A stretch of 64,000 nt of DNA from Myxococcus llanfairpwllgwyngyllgogerychwyrndrobwllllantysiliogogogochensis (GTDB lineage: Bacteria; Myxococcota; Myxococcia; Myxococcales; Myxococcaceae). Position numbers and translations under genes: made by a program. How positions within the stretch are numbered: position 1 is the first letter of the stretch; every line of letters starts with the position of its first letter. The stretch lies in NCBI RefSeq assembly GCF_006636215.1, contig NZ_VIFM01000035.1, positions 1 through 64,000 of the forward strand. The letters are read 5' to 3'. The notes under the pieces are model-generated. The model had not been told where the DNA came from. It saw only the letters and a program-made list of their open reading frames with translations, and did not search any database. Below are positions 16,087-24,913 of this stretch, piece by piece.

Positions 16087-19000
16087 TTAGCGCGTGGCGC
16101 GCGTGCGTCCCTGGGTGGCCTTGGGGCTGGCCGGGCCGGAGGCGACGGCCGCCGCCACGCCGAAGACGACGTCGTCATTGTCGTCGTAGAGGCCGAAGGT
16201 GCAGCTCGACGCCGGGCTGGAGGCCTCCACGAACTGCGCCCGGAGGGCGTGCTGGCCCACGGTGCTGCCCACCGTGAAGGTGTGGCTGAACGTCCGCGCG
16301 CCGCTGCCCGTGCACGTCAGGCCGGCGACGAGCTGCGTCCACAGGGGGAAGCCCGACACGGGGGCGGTGTAGAGGTTCAGCCGGTCCGTGGCGTCGTAGC
16401 ACCACACCGTCACGTCCACCTTGACCTGCTTGCCCGGGGTGATGGGTCCACCGTCCACGCTCTTGAGCACGACGCGGTCGATGCTCTCGTCGAAGTGGTA
16501 GAAGCCGAAGGGGCCGTCCGGGCAACCGTCGAGCGTGTTGGGCGTGTTGGGCTCGGCCGCCAGGAACTGGCTGCCCCGGCTGTTGACGAGCGTGCCGGTG
16601 TCACACCCGCAGCCCGTCCCGCATGCGGGCGTGCCGAGCGAGGCGTCATACGTGGCCAGCGCCGGAGACGTGCAGGTGCCACCACCCGCCTGGGTGGTGA
16701 AGCTGAAACCGGTGCTGTAGTTGCCAGCGCCGCAGGCATCCACCGCGCGGGCCCGCCAGAAGTACTGCGTGTTGGCGGTGAGCGCGGGCGTGACGCTCCA
16801 GGTGCTGCTGGTGAGCGCCGTGGCCGAACGCACCACGTTGGAGAAGCCCGCGTCAGACGCCACCTGCACCTCGTACGCGGTGGCGCCCGTGACATCGCTC
16901 CAGTCGAGCGCCGGGGCCAGCGCGACGTTGGCCGCCCCGTTGGCCGGGGTGGATAGCGTGGGCGCCGCGGCCGGCTGACACGTGGTGTCCGCGGTGGTGA
17001 AGCGGAAGGCCGTGCTGTACGCGCTGGTGCCGCAGCCGCTCACCGCGCGAACGCGCCAGAAGTACTGCGTGTCGGCCGTTAGCGAGGGGGTCACCGTCCA
17101 CGTGCTGCTGGTGAGCAAGGTGGCGGAGCGCACCACGGTGCCGAACCCAGCGTCCGTGGCCACCTGCACCTCGTACGTGGTGGCGCCCGACACGTCCGCC
17201 CAGTCGAGCACGGGGGCCAGCGCGACGTTCGCCGCGCCATCCGCCGGCGTGGAGAGCGTGGCGGTGCCCGGCGGCGTGCAGGGGCCTCCGGCCGTCGCGC
17301 AGACACACGCGGCGGCGGGGCCGTAGCAGGCGGTGGAGCTGGCGGGGACGACGGAGTAGCAGTACTGCCGCCCGTTGGCGACCTCGGCGTCCGTGTACGT
17401 GGTGCCGGAGACGGTGGCGACGCGCACCTTGCCGAAGTCACAGCCGGCGTAGCCGTCCGTCTTCATCACCCAGTACTCGCTCGCGCTGGGCACCGAGTTC
17501 CAGCTCAGCGCCACCTGGCCGTCGCTGGGGCTCGCCGTCGCGGTGGGCGCCGTCTTCGGGCCCGTCGCGCAGCCGCCGTTGGTGGGGGCGGGCGTGGAGC
17601 AGGCGATGCCGTGACGGTTGAAGGCCGCGTGGATGGCCGTCATGTGCGGCGTGCCGTCGTTCAGGTTGCCGTTGTCGTCATCCGCCGCCAGCCACTGCAT
17701 GTAGCCATGGCTCGCGCCGCAGCCGTCGGACGTGCCCGCCGAGCAGTTGCAGGCGTGCCACGAGCCCACGTTGCCGCTGCCCTGGTAGAAAATCTTGTTG
17801 CCGATGATGAAGGCGGTGTTGGAGTCGTAGTTGAACGGCGCGGCCTGCAAATCGCGAGCGACCAGGTCCCACGCGGCCTGACGCACCGGCGCGGCGGCGC
17901 AGTGCACCTGCCGACCGCAGGGGCCCGTGCCGGAGGAGCAGCGCGAGCACACGAAGTTCTGCGGCGTGGCCGGCGTCTGGTTGACGTGCGCCAGGTAGTC
18001 CGCGTCGCGCACGCCCGAGCAGCGCGCGTTGCACCACGTCCCGCCCGCCTGCGCCTCGTTCTGGTTGTAGCCCGTGCCGTCCGGCGTCTTGCCGCAGCCC
18101 AGGTCCGTGGTGGCGAAGAAGCCGTAGCCCACGCACGAGGCCTGCAACCGGTAGATGGACGCGATGTCCGCGTACGCCTCGCTGGAGTTGGAGAGCGCGC
18201 CGCCGGAGTCGAAGTCGTCCATGCCGTGGCCCCACTCGTGGTCGAACACGGCGGCGATTTCGCCCGTGTTCCGGCAGCCTCCGCCGCTGCGGTAGAAGTT
18301 GACGGTGGAGCCGTTCCAGAAGGCGTTGCACGTGCTGTTGATGTTGACGTTCGCGGTGAGCTGCCCCTGCAGCCACGTGTTGCCCGGCAGCCAGCCGCGC
18401 CCCAGCTCCGCGATGCGGTTCAGCTCGTAGAAGGCCGAGCGCGAAGCCGGCGTGTTGCCCGCGCCGCCGCCACCCGTGGCGCAGTCATGCTGGCCGTTGG
18501 TGCCACCCAGTTGGATGTTGCCGGTGGCCGAGGTGGTGCTCGGCGAGCCGCAGGTGTCGCTGACGCGCACGTACTTGCCGGCCAGCGTCGTGGTGACGCT
18601 GCCGGAGCTGTAGTTGAGGACGCCGGCGCTGTCGGTGAAGTTGTTGGGCGCGGCCAGGCCCGTGTTCGCCCAGGGCATGGGCGAGTCGACCTGCATCGTC
18701 CCGCACGTCGTGTTGGACGGGCAGATTTCCGTGTTGCTCAGCGGGTAGATGCCGCCCTTGATGGTCGCATCCAGGTAGTGGTTGTCATCCTCCAGGGCGA
18801 GCACCTCGCCGGAGTGCGCGTCCACCGTCACCTTCCAGCGCTCCGTCTCCCCGGGGTTCTGGAAGCCATACGTCCAGACGAGCTGGTGGCGGTAGCCCTC
18901 GCCAAAGCCCGCGTCCGCGCGAGCCAGCGGGGCCATCTCCAGCGTGGGCGCCTGCCACAGCGTGCCCGGCGTCTCCAGGAGGCCGAAGCGCTCACCGCCC

Positions 19001-19644
19001 GCCGTCAGCGCCTGCTCGGGGCTCAGCGTGGGCCGCGTGGACGCGGTGACGTTGCTCCACGCCTCGGTGCCCAACAGGACGAGGTTGCCGTGGTTGATGG
19101 TGGCCACCAGCTGGCCGTGCCGCACGGGGATGCCATCCACCTGCTGCGGCACCCGCACGTGCCAGAGCACGTCGGTGACTCGCGTGACTTTCGGCTCGTC
19201 CAACTGCAACAGGTCCACGCCCAGCGCGGCCTGGTTGTCGTTGAGGAACTTGAAGAGGATGTCCGCGACGACGGCGGCATCCACCTCCCCCGTGGAGCGG
19301 CCGAGCTGCTGCTGGAGCGTGGACAGGCTCACCGTGTTGCCCACGCCCTTGCCGGGGATGAGCGGAATGGCGCCCTGGATGGCGGTGGGCGAGCCCGTCA
19401 GCGGGTCCAGGTACACGTGGAAGTCCCGCCCGTTGCGCGCGAAGAAGTCCTCCCAGACGCTCGGCCCCGCGCCCTTCAACTTCGAGCGGGCGTCCTCCAG
19501 GGAGATGTTGGAGACCGGCAGGTAGAGCTCCGGCTTGAAAAACGCCTGGCTCGCCAATGAGCTGGGTTGTGAGGGCTGGAGTGCCCACGCCAACGCGCTG
19601 CTACACAGCACGAGACAGGCTAGCCACTTCGACACGAGACGCAT
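16087..19644 (-). CDS. Secreted zinc metallopeptidase with FTP propeptide and FN3 repeats
   Basis: 1185 residues from the ATG at 19644; a GTG 11 codons upstream lacks a ribosome site. A signal peptide precedes a fungalysin/thermolysin-type propeptide (to about residue 300, including 'VTVDAHSGEVL'). The catalytic domain has H469-E470-x-x-H473 in 'FDHEWGHGMDDF', followed by Glu489 in 'NSSEAYADI', which is a gluzincin zinc site. A Cys-rich insertion follows ('CSRCSSGTGPCG'). After residue 690 come three fibronectin-III-like modules, two of them near-identical, and a C-terminal beta-sandwich. It is a secreted protease in the style of M36 peptidases, suited to predatory digestion. GGGAGGA lies 4 nt upstream of the ATG. 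Confidence 0.88.
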   Translation of the reverse strand: MRLVSKWLACLVLCSSALAWALQPSQPSSLASQAFFKPELYLPVSNISLEDARSKLKGAGPSVWEDFFARNGRDFHVYLDPLTGSPTAIQGAIPLIPGKGVGNTVSLSTLQQQLGRSTGEVDAAVVADILFKFLNDNQAALGVDLLQLDEPKVTRVTDVLWHVRVPQQVDGIPVRHGQLVATINHGNLVLLGTEAWSNVTASTRPTLSPEQALTAGGERFGLLETPGTLWQAPTLEMAPLARADAGFGEGYRHQLVWTYGFQNPGETERWKVTVDAHSGEVLALEDDNHYLDATIKGGIYPLSNTEICPSNTTCGTMQVDSPMPWANTGLAAPNNFTDSAGVLNYSSGSVTTTLAGKYVRVSDTCGSPSTTSATGNIQLGGTNGQHDCATGGGGAGNTPASRSAFYELNRIAELGRGWLPGNTWLQGQLTANVNINSTCNAFWNGSTVNFYRSGGGCRNTGEIAAVFDHEWGHGMDDFDSGGALSNSSEAYADIASIYRLQASCVGYGFFATTDLGCGKTPDGTGYNQNEAQAGGTWCNARCSGVRDADYLAHVNQTPATPQNFVCSRCSSGTGPCGRQVHCAAAPVRQAAWDLVARDLQAAPFNYDSNTAFIIGNKIFYQGSGNVGSWHACNCSAGTSDGCGASHGYMQWLAADDDNGNLNDGTPHMTAIHAAFNRHGIACSTPAPTNGGCATGPKTAPTATASPSDGQVALSWNSVPSASEYWVMKTDGYAGCDFGKVRVATVSGTTYTDAEVANGRQYCYSVVPASSTACYGPAAACVCATAGGPCTPPGTATLSTPADGAANVALAPVLDWADVSGATTYEVQVATDAGFGTVVRSATLLTSSTWTVTPSLTADTQYFWRVRAVSGCGTSAYSTAFRFTTADTTCQPAAAPTLSTPANGAANVALAPALDWSDVTGATAYEVQVASDAGFSNVVRSATALTSSTWSVTPALTANTQYFWRARAVDACGAGNYSTGFSFTTQAGGGTCTSPALATYDASLGTPACGTGCGCDTGTLVNSRGSQFLAAEPNTPNTLDGCPDGPFGFYHFDESIDRVVLKSVDGGPITPGKQVKVDVTVWCYDATDRLNLYTAPVSGFPLWTQLVAGLTCTGSGARTFSHTFTVGSTVGQHALRAQFVEASSPASSCTFGLYDDNDDVVFGVAAAVASGPASPKATQGRTRATR
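16695..17262 (-). repeat. Two tandem FN3-coding repeats
   Basis: Two units of about 300 nt encode almost the same module. Each starts with STPA[DN]GAANVALAP and ends with F-[RS]-F-T-T, with 'TLSTPA', 'YEVQVA' and 'TQYFWR' shared. The high identity points to recent duplication or gene conversion. Confidence 0.75.
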
Positions 19645-19648
19645 GCGG

Positions 19649-19655
19649 TCCTCCC
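19649..19655 (-). promoter_or_regulatory. Shine-Dalgarno fixing the metallopeptidase start
   Basis: GGGAGGA on the minus strand, 4 nt before the ATG at 19644, chooses this start over the upstream GTG at 19677. Confidence 0.7.
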
Positions 19656-19897
19656 GCGAGTCACGAATGACAGACACTCCCCCCTGGGAGCACCCGCTCA
19701 GTCGAGCCCGTGCGTTGTGACGAGGAAATCGCTACTTTCGAGAAGTGTCGGACCAGCCAGAACATCAATTGCCACGCGGAGCTAGACAGCCCACGGCTGA
19801 ACAGTCACCAGGACTTCCAGTCTGACGTATCTAGGTGGGCGCGAAATCATCCATTGCACTGGAGTTGACGCTCCGCGCCGCGTTTGACGCGCTCCGC

Positions 19898-20527
19898 TCA
19901 GGCCGGGAAGAGCAGACGTGAGGACTGTTTCACCCACGCGCGCCGCGTCTCCAGCGTGCGGAAGTCCAGGAGGATGAGCTGGTCGAACACGCGCGGCATC
20001 ATCGACATCAGCGACACCGAGGACCAGATTTGCGTGAGCGCCAGCCGGCGCCGCTCCTCCGTCAGGTGCGCGGTGTCCGGCGCGAGCTTGCCCGACAGCG
20101 CCTCCAGGAACGCGTTGAGCTCCCGGATGGCCGCGCCGTCGTAGCGCTGATGCACGAGCGCGTCGTGGAGGTGCGCGTGGGCGATTCGCGGGTAGCGCCC
20201 CACGTTGCCGATGACGTCCTCCAGCAGCGTCTCGAAGGCCTCGCGGATGCCCAGCCCCTCGGCGCGCAGCCGGTCGAAGTCCACCAGCACGTGCCCGAAG
20301 GCCTGCTCCAGCGTCGCCTCCAGCGCCTGGGCAATCAGCTTCTCCTTGCTGCGGAAGTAGTAGCTGATGGCCGCGCTGTTCACCTGCGCCTCGCGCGCGA
20401 TTTCCCGGATGCCCGTGGCGTCCAGACCGTCCCGCTCCAGGCAGACGATGGTCGCCCGGAGGATGCGCTCCCGGGCGTCCTGCTCCTTGGTTCCCATGTG
20501 CGCCAAACCCTTGAAACAACGGGACAT
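19898..20527 (-). CDS. TetR/AcrR-family transcriptional regulator
   Basis: 209 residues from the ATG at 20527. An alternative ATG at 20497 ('MGTKEQDARERIL') starts directly at the conserved domain and may be the real one. The helix-turn-helix spans about residues 18-65 ('GIREIAREAQVNSAAISYYFRSKEKLI'; the recognition helix ends with 'YYFRSKEKL'). The C-terminal ligand domain resembles the CerR/YttP-like C-terminal type. It is divergent from the alpha/beta hydrolase-barrel operon. Repeated 9-mers in the 78-base spacer are probably its operator, so it likely represses both directions. Confidence 0.9.
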   Translation of the reverse strand: MSRCFKGLAHMGTKEQDARERILRATIVCLERDGLDATGIREIAREAQVNSAAISYYFRSKEKLIAQALEATLEQAFGHVLVDFDRLRAEGLGIREAFETLLEDVIGNVGRYPRIAHAHLHDALVHQRYDGAAIRELNAFLEALSGKLAPDTAHLTEERRRLALTQIWSSVSLMSMMPRVFDQLILLDFRTLETRRAWVKQSSRLLFPA

Positions 20528-20554
20528 TGAGCCCCGCGCTTGACGCCGGAGCTC

Positions 20555-20602
20555 GATTCAATCTATCGATTCAATCAACTGATTAATTCCGGAGATTGAA
20601 TC
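20555..20602. promoter_or_regulatory. Putative TetR operator array (three GATTCAATC half-sites)
   Basis: GATTCAATC occurs at 20555-20563 and 20568-20576. Its exact reverse complement GATTGAATC is at 20594-20602, overlapping the spacer between the ribosome site and the ATG at 20605. The first two copies are spaced 13 bp apart around a central TATCGAT. Binding here would block both divergent genes. Confidence 0.6.
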
Positions 20603-20604
20603 CC

Positions 20605-21966
20605 ATGAACAACCCAGGACGCGACAGTAGCGCAGGCGGACTCTCCCGACGAGGCGTGCTGGTGGGGACGGGGCTGTTCGTGGGCGGGGCCGCCGTCACC
20701 ACGGGCTCTCGCCGGCTGATGGAGCCCGAGTCCACGGACGTCGTCGGCCTGAATCCCCGGAGCGACGCCTGGTACGACCTGCGCCTGTCGGGGGACGGGC
20801 TGATGGACAATCAGCTGCTCTGGTTCCTGGGGCATGCGACGCACGGACAGGCGGACGTGTCGGATGTGATGGAGACGGCCAAGCGGATGCGGCCCGGGGA
20901 CGAGCGCAGTTGGTTCGAGGCGTGGCTCCAGACGGCGACGCGGGTGCATGGGCTCGCCACCACCGCGGAGGCCAAGGGTCACCGGCTGAGCGCGGGACAG
21001 GCGTATGCGCGGGCGGCGAACTACTACCGCGCGGCGACGATGCACTACACGGACACGGCGGACCCGAGGCTGCTTGAAGTCACGCGGACCTCGGCGGCCA
21101 CGTTCGAGAAGTCCAACGCGTTGCTCGACTTCGACATCCAGCCGCTCGAGATTCCCTACGAGGGCACGAGCCTTCCGGCGTACTTCGTCCGCTCGCCTCA
21201 CGCGAAGCCCAGCGCGCCTGTCCTGCTGCTGCACCAGGGGCTGCATGCGTGGCCGGAGGAGACGAAGTGGGTCTGGGAGGGGGCGCGAAAGCGGGGCTAC
21301 CATGTGCTGATGTTCCATGGGCCGGGGCAAGGGCGCGCGCTGCGCGAGAAGGGCCTGAGCTTCCGGCCGGACTGGGAGAAGGCGGTGAGCCCCGTGGTGG
21401 ACGCGGCCGAGCGCATCAGCGGCGTGGACCCGCGCCGCATCCTCCTGATGGGTTTGTCGTTTGGTGGAGCGCTGGCGCCCCGGGCGGCGGCGTTCGAGCC
21501 TCGGCTGGCCCTGTGTATCGCGAACCCCGGAGTGCTGAGCTGGTGGGAGTCGCATGCCGCGCACTTCAATCGCTTCCTGCCCGGGTCGCTGGCGTTGTTG
21601 AAGTCGCACCCGGAGGCGTTCGACGAGGCGATTCTCGGGCTCGCTTCACGCTGGCCCACGGCGAGCTACTGGCTGAAGGACGTCTTCTGGAAGCATGGGG
21701 CGAAGACGCCGTCGGAGCTGTTCCGCAAGTTGGAGGAGTTCACCAACGAGGCCATCGTCGAGCGCATCCGCTGCCCGGTGCTCATCATGGAGGGCGAGGC
21801 GGAGGACGTGTCGCCGGGGCAGTCGCGCAAGCTGTACGACGCGCTTCGCGGACCCAAGCACCTGATGAACTTCACCCAGGCCGACGCCGCGCCCCTGCAC
21901 TGTCAGGCGGCCTCCACCGCGCTCGCGGAAGAGCGGATGTTCGACTGGCTCGACGAGAACGTGTGA
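20605..21966 (+). CDS. Tat-exported alpha/beta hydrolase
   Basis: 453 residues. The start chosen is the ATG at 20605 (GGAG 10 nt upstream); an in-frame TTG lies three codons earlier. A twin-arginine signal ('LSRRGVLVGTGLFVGGAA') predicts export in folded form. After an all-helical N-terminal region (to about 180) comes a hydrolase core: 'LLLHQGLHAWPEETKWVW', 'MFHGPGQGRAL', the nucleophile elbow 'LMGLSFGG', and 'EGEAEDVSP' with a probable catalytic Asp. This is the layout of FrsA-like and 2,6-dihydropseudooxynicotine hydrolase-type enzymes. The late His may be in 'APLHCQAAS'. It forms an operon with the outer-membrane barrel gene 8 bases downstream. The substrate is unknown. Confidence 0.8.
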   Translation: MNNPGRDSSAGGLSRRGVLVGTGLFVGGAAVTTGSRRLMEPESTDVVGLNPRSDAWYDLRLSGDGLMDNQLLWFLGHATHGQADVSDVMETAKRMRPGDERSWFEAWLQTATRVHGLATTAEAKGHRLSAGQAYARAANYYRAATMHYTDTADPRLLEVTRTSAATFEKSNALLDFDIQPLEIPYEGTSLPAYFVRSPHAKPSAPVLLLHQGLHAWPEETKWVWEGARKRGYHVLMFHGPGQGRALREKGLSFRPDWEKAVSPVVDAAERISGVDPRRILLMGLSFGGALAPRAAAFEPRLALCIANPGVLSWWESHAAHFNRFLPGSLALLKSHPEAFDEAILGLASRWPTASYWLKDVFWKHGAKTPSELFRKLEEFTNEAIVERIRCPVLIMEGEAEDVSPGQSRKLYDALRGPKHLMNFTQADAAPLHCQAASTALAEERMFDWLDENV

Positions 21967-21973
21967 GCGTCCC

Positions 21974-23068
21974 ATGACACCGCTTTCACTCGTGACAGTG
22001 CTCGGCGTCCTGCTCGCCTCCACGCCCGAGGTCGTACCGGAGACTCCGCCCCAGGCGCCCCTGGACGGGCGTGGGAAGTTCAGCGTCGTCCCCTTCGTCC
22101 TGCCCGCGTATCAACCGGAGACGAGCTTCCTGCTCGGGGGCGCGGGCTCGCTCGTGTACCAACCTCCGGAGGGCAGTGGCCGCAGGGAGTCCCAGGTGCT
22201 CCTGGCCGCGGCGGCGAGCGTGCGGGGACAGTTCACCGTGCTGCTCCAGCCGGATGTGTACTTCCTGGAGGACCGGCTCAACCTGACGGCGACGCTCAGC
22301 GCCGCGCGCTTTCCGGACCGGTTCTACGGCATGGGGGCGAACACACAGGTCGCCGACGAGGAGGACTTCACGCCCGTCTTCTTCGAACTGGAGCTGAGTC
22401 CGAAGTGGCGCATCGCTCCCCGGCTGTATGTCGGGCCCACGCTGCGCGCGCAGCACGTGCGAATCACGAAGCGGGCCGAGGACGGCGTGGTCCGGAACAT
22501 GCCGGGCGCCGAGGGCGGAGACACGCTCCAGTTGGGACTCACTGCGCTGTATGACTCGCGGGACAACACGCTGAATCCCACCACGGGATTCCTGGGACGG
22601 CTGAACCTGCGCCGGGCGAGCGGGGCATGGGGTTCTGATTACACGTTCGGACTCTTGCGCCTGGATGCCCGTCGCTACGTGTCACTGCCATGGGGACAGC
22701 GGCACGTGCTCGCGTTTCAAGGATTGGTGGAGCTGAGAGATGGCGAGCCGCCCTTCTATGACACGGGGAGGCTGGGCGGCATGGAGCTGAGCCGGGGTTA
22801 TCTGGAGGGGCGGTTCCGCGAGCGCCAGCATCTGGGGGCACAGGTGGAGTACCGGGCGCCGCTGTTCTGGAGACTGGGAGGCGTGGCCTTCGCATCGGCG
22901 GCGACGGTGGCGCGGAGCCTGAAGGACCTGGACTCGGGGGACATCAAGCCCGCGGGCGGCGTGGGATTGCGCTTCGCTCCGCTCTCGGATGTCCCGGTGA
23001 ACATCCGGCTCGATGTGGCGTATGGCTCGGAGCCGAGCTTCTATCTGAACATCGGCGAGGCGTTCTGA
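21974..23068 (+). CDS. Outer-membrane beta-barrel protein, BamA/TamA (Omp85 surface-antigen) type
   Basis: 364 residues. A short signal peptide is followed directly by a 16-stranded-barrel-like sequence without POTRA domains. The strands have alternating hydrophobic residues, and there is a 'LYDSRDNTLNPTTGFLG' segment, the Omp85 hallmark after the conserved Tyr-Asp-x-Arg. 'LGGMELSRGYLEGRFR' resembles the VRGY/F motif in loop 6. The protein ends in Phe ('NIGEAF'), as needed for Bam recognition. It follows the Tat-exported hydrolase by 8 bases, so the two probably work together; the barrel may secrete or display the hydrolase or pass its product. Confidence 0.82.
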   Translation: MTPLSLVTVLGVLLASTPEVVPETPPQAPLDGRGKFSVVPFVLPAYQPETSFLLGGAGSLVYQPPEGSGRRESQVLLAAAASVRGQFTVLLQPDVYFLEDRLNLTATLSAARFPDRFYGMGANTQVADEEDFTPVFFELELSPKWRIAPRLYVGPTLRAQHVRITKRAEDGVVRNMPGAEGGDTLQLGLTALYDSRDNTLNPTTGFLGRLNLRRASGAWGSDYTFGLLRLDARRYVSLPWGQRHVLAFQGLVELRDGEPPFYDTGRLGGMELSRGYLEGRFRERQHLGAQVEYRAPLFWRLGGVAFASAATVARSLKDLDSGDIKPAGGVGLRFAPLSDVPVNIRLDVAYGSEPSFYLNIGEAF

Positions 23069-23159
23069 GCGTCGTTCGTCCTCTGCTCCCTTGCTTGCGC
23101 GGCGACGCGTCGGAACCTATGAGTGCGGGTATCACGCAGGTTCACCACGCCGTCCTCCC

Positions 23160-23516
23160 ATGACGCTGAACGAAGCACAGCAGAGCATCTGTCATCGAGC
23201 AGGGGCCGAGTTCTCACCCCTCCCAGCCGGCACGCGAGTGGCCATCGCACGAAACCTGCGGTCCGGGGCCATGCCGATATACGGCGTGCGGTACAGCACC
23301 CAGCCGGGCGGTGTCGGCTGGTTCTTCTGGGCGGGAGAGGGGGAACTCAGCACCGATGTGGACTACTTCCAGGCACTGCACGTCGAGCACCTGGAGGAGT
23401 GGTGTCCTCTGGTGTTGCCCTACCTTGCCCTTCCACCTGGGTGGCGCTTCCTGACCGATGGCGAGGTGGATGACGTGTGGTTTGACCAGGCCGTCCTGGA
23501 CCGACCCATTCCCTGA
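23160..23516 (+). CDS. Imm33-like immunity protein
   Basis: 118 residues from the ATG at 23160; the open frame continues upstream but without family resemblance. The second half ('GWFFWAGEGELSTD', 'YLALPPGWRFLTDGEVDD', 'VWFDQAVL') resembles the Imm33/DUF2185-like immunity domain common in myxobacteria. It is an orphan: no toxin gene is adjacent on the same strand. It ends one base before the convergent CqsA-like gene ends. It lies 2 kb from the SitA-like toxin/immunity pair, so the area may be an immunity-gene cluster. Soluble, cytoplasmic, no signal peptide. Confidence 0.6.
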   Translation: MTLNEAQQSICHRAGAEFSPLPAGTRVAIARNLRSGAMPIYGVRYSTQPGGVGWFFWAGEGELSTDVDYFQALHVEHLEEWCPLVLPYLALPPGWRFLTDGEVDDVWFDQAVLDRPIP

Positions 23517-24770
23517 CTACGCTGGGAGCGCCGCTGACGAGACGTCCGCGTGGCGCCGGGTGGAGGCCCAGCTCGACAGGCCTACTTCGTCCCGGATTTC
23601 CCGGCACGCGTCGACGACGTGGTCGAGGTCGTCCTGGCTCAGCTCGCTGTGAACGGAGAGGCGCACGAGCGAGTGCTTCACGGGCGTGGCCGGGTCGCAG
23701 AACACCGAGCCGAAGATGCCCCGCGCTTCCAGCGCGTCCTTGAGGCGCAGTGTTCGAGCCTCCAGACCGGATTGCAGGGCGAGAATCTGCGCAGTGCCGC
23801 CGTCCAGGTCGTAGCCCAGTTCTTCCAGACGCGCGCGCAGGGACGCGGCATTCGCGTGCAGCCGTTGACGACGTGCGTCCGCGTCGCGGATGAGCTCCAG
23901 TGCCGCCAGCAACGCCGCGATGTCGTGTGGCAGTACGGCGGAGCTGAAGACGGCGGGGCCCGAGGTCATCTCGAAGTAGCGCTCGAAGCCGCGCATGCAG
24001 GCGACGAAGCCAGCACGTCCGACGAAGGCCTTGGACAGGCTCGCGGTCCGGAAGTGGACGTGCTCCAGCAGCCCCTGCCCCACCACCATCCCCGCGCCAC
24101 GGGGCCCGTGCGTGCCCAGGGAGTGGGATTCATCCACCAGCAACACGCAGCCGTGCCGCGAGGCGAGCTCCGCCACATCCGCGAGCGGGCAGACGGAACC
24201 GTTCGTGCTGTAGACCGAGTCCACAGTGATGACGCCGGGGCCCAAGCGCGTGATGCGCCGCCGCAGGTCATCGACGTCGTTGTGACGAAAGGGCACGGCG
24301 GTGGCACCCGCGCTCCGGATTCCTCTCCAGAGAGACACGTGTGCCATCCGGTCGATGTAGACAGGCACCTGCTCGTCCGCCAGACACTCCAGCAGGCCCA
24401 CATTCGCACAGTAACCGGACTGGCACAGGATGCCTGACTCCGCGCGAAGCAACACGGCGAGCCGCTGCTCCAAGGTGTGCCGAGGGTGCTCCCCGCGCTG
24501 GAACACGCCCGACATCATCACGCCCAGCCCTTCCCGGGAGACGGCCTCCATCGCCGCTTGGGCGAGCCGGGGGTGTTTCGACAGGGAGAGATAGTCATTG
24601 CCGTTGAGCAGGATGGCTCCTGGCCCGGGGGACAGACCGTCGAGGATGTGTCGCGGCGACTCCCAGCGCTGAATCCGCTTCTCGAAGTCGTGGAGCTTGC
24701 GCTGCAAGAAGCCAGGAACTGGAGGGCTGACGCCTTCCGTCGCCTTCGCCTCGGGTGCATGGTCTGTCAT
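23517..24770 (-). CDS. cqsA: CqsA-type alpha-hydroxyketone autoinducer synthase (PLP alpha-oxoamine synthase family)
   Basis: 417 residues, fold-type I PLP enzyme. Among alpha-oxoamine synthases (BioF, Kbl, HemA, SPT) it fits CqsA/LqsA best. Recalled CqsA segments have close counterparts: 'NDYLSLSKHP', 'LCQSGYCANVGLL', 'YIDRMAHVSLWRG', 'VDSVYSTNGSVCPLADV', 'LLVDESHSLGTHGP', 'GIFGSVFCDPAT'. The PLP lysine is K247 in 'TASLSKAF', and D213 and H216 in 'VDESHSLG' contact the cofactor. CqsA joins an acyl-CoA to S-adenosylmethionine or aminobutyrate, giving a precursor of alpha-hydroxyketone signals such as CAI-1. No CqsS/LqsS sensor is in the window. It lies 143 bases downstream of the sitA/imm11 pair, same strand. 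The ATG has no strong ribosome site. Confidence 0.85.
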   Translation of the reverse strand: MTDHAPEAKATEGVSPPVPGFLQRKLHDFEKRIQRWESPRHILDGLSPGPGAILLNGNDYLSLSKHPRLAQAAMEAVSREGLGVMMSGVFQRGEHPRHTLEQRLAVLLRAESGILCQSGYCANVGLLECLADEQVPVYIDRMAHVSLWRGIRSAGATAVPFRHNDVDDLRRRITRLGPGVITVDSVYSTNGSVCPLADVAELASRHGCVLLVDESHSLGTHGPRGAGMVVGQGLLEHVHFRTASLSKAFVGRAGFVACMRGFERYFEMTSGPAVFSSAVLPHDIAALLAALELIRDADARRQRLHANAASLRARLEELGYDLDGGTAQILALQSGLEARTLRLKDALEARGIFGSVFCDPATPVKHSLVRLSVHSELSQDDLDHVVDACREIRDEVGLSSWASTRRHADVSSAALPA

Positions 24771-24913
24771 GGCACCGGAGAGAGGTTCGACTCTGGCGAT
24801 GTGACGCAGACAGCCCGAGGACGCTCACTTCCGCGAACGCGCGCGGAGCGAGGAGTGGAGCACTCGCTGGGATGTTCCGCCCCTGTCCGCTGCCAGCCGG
24901 AGGGGGGCCGCCC

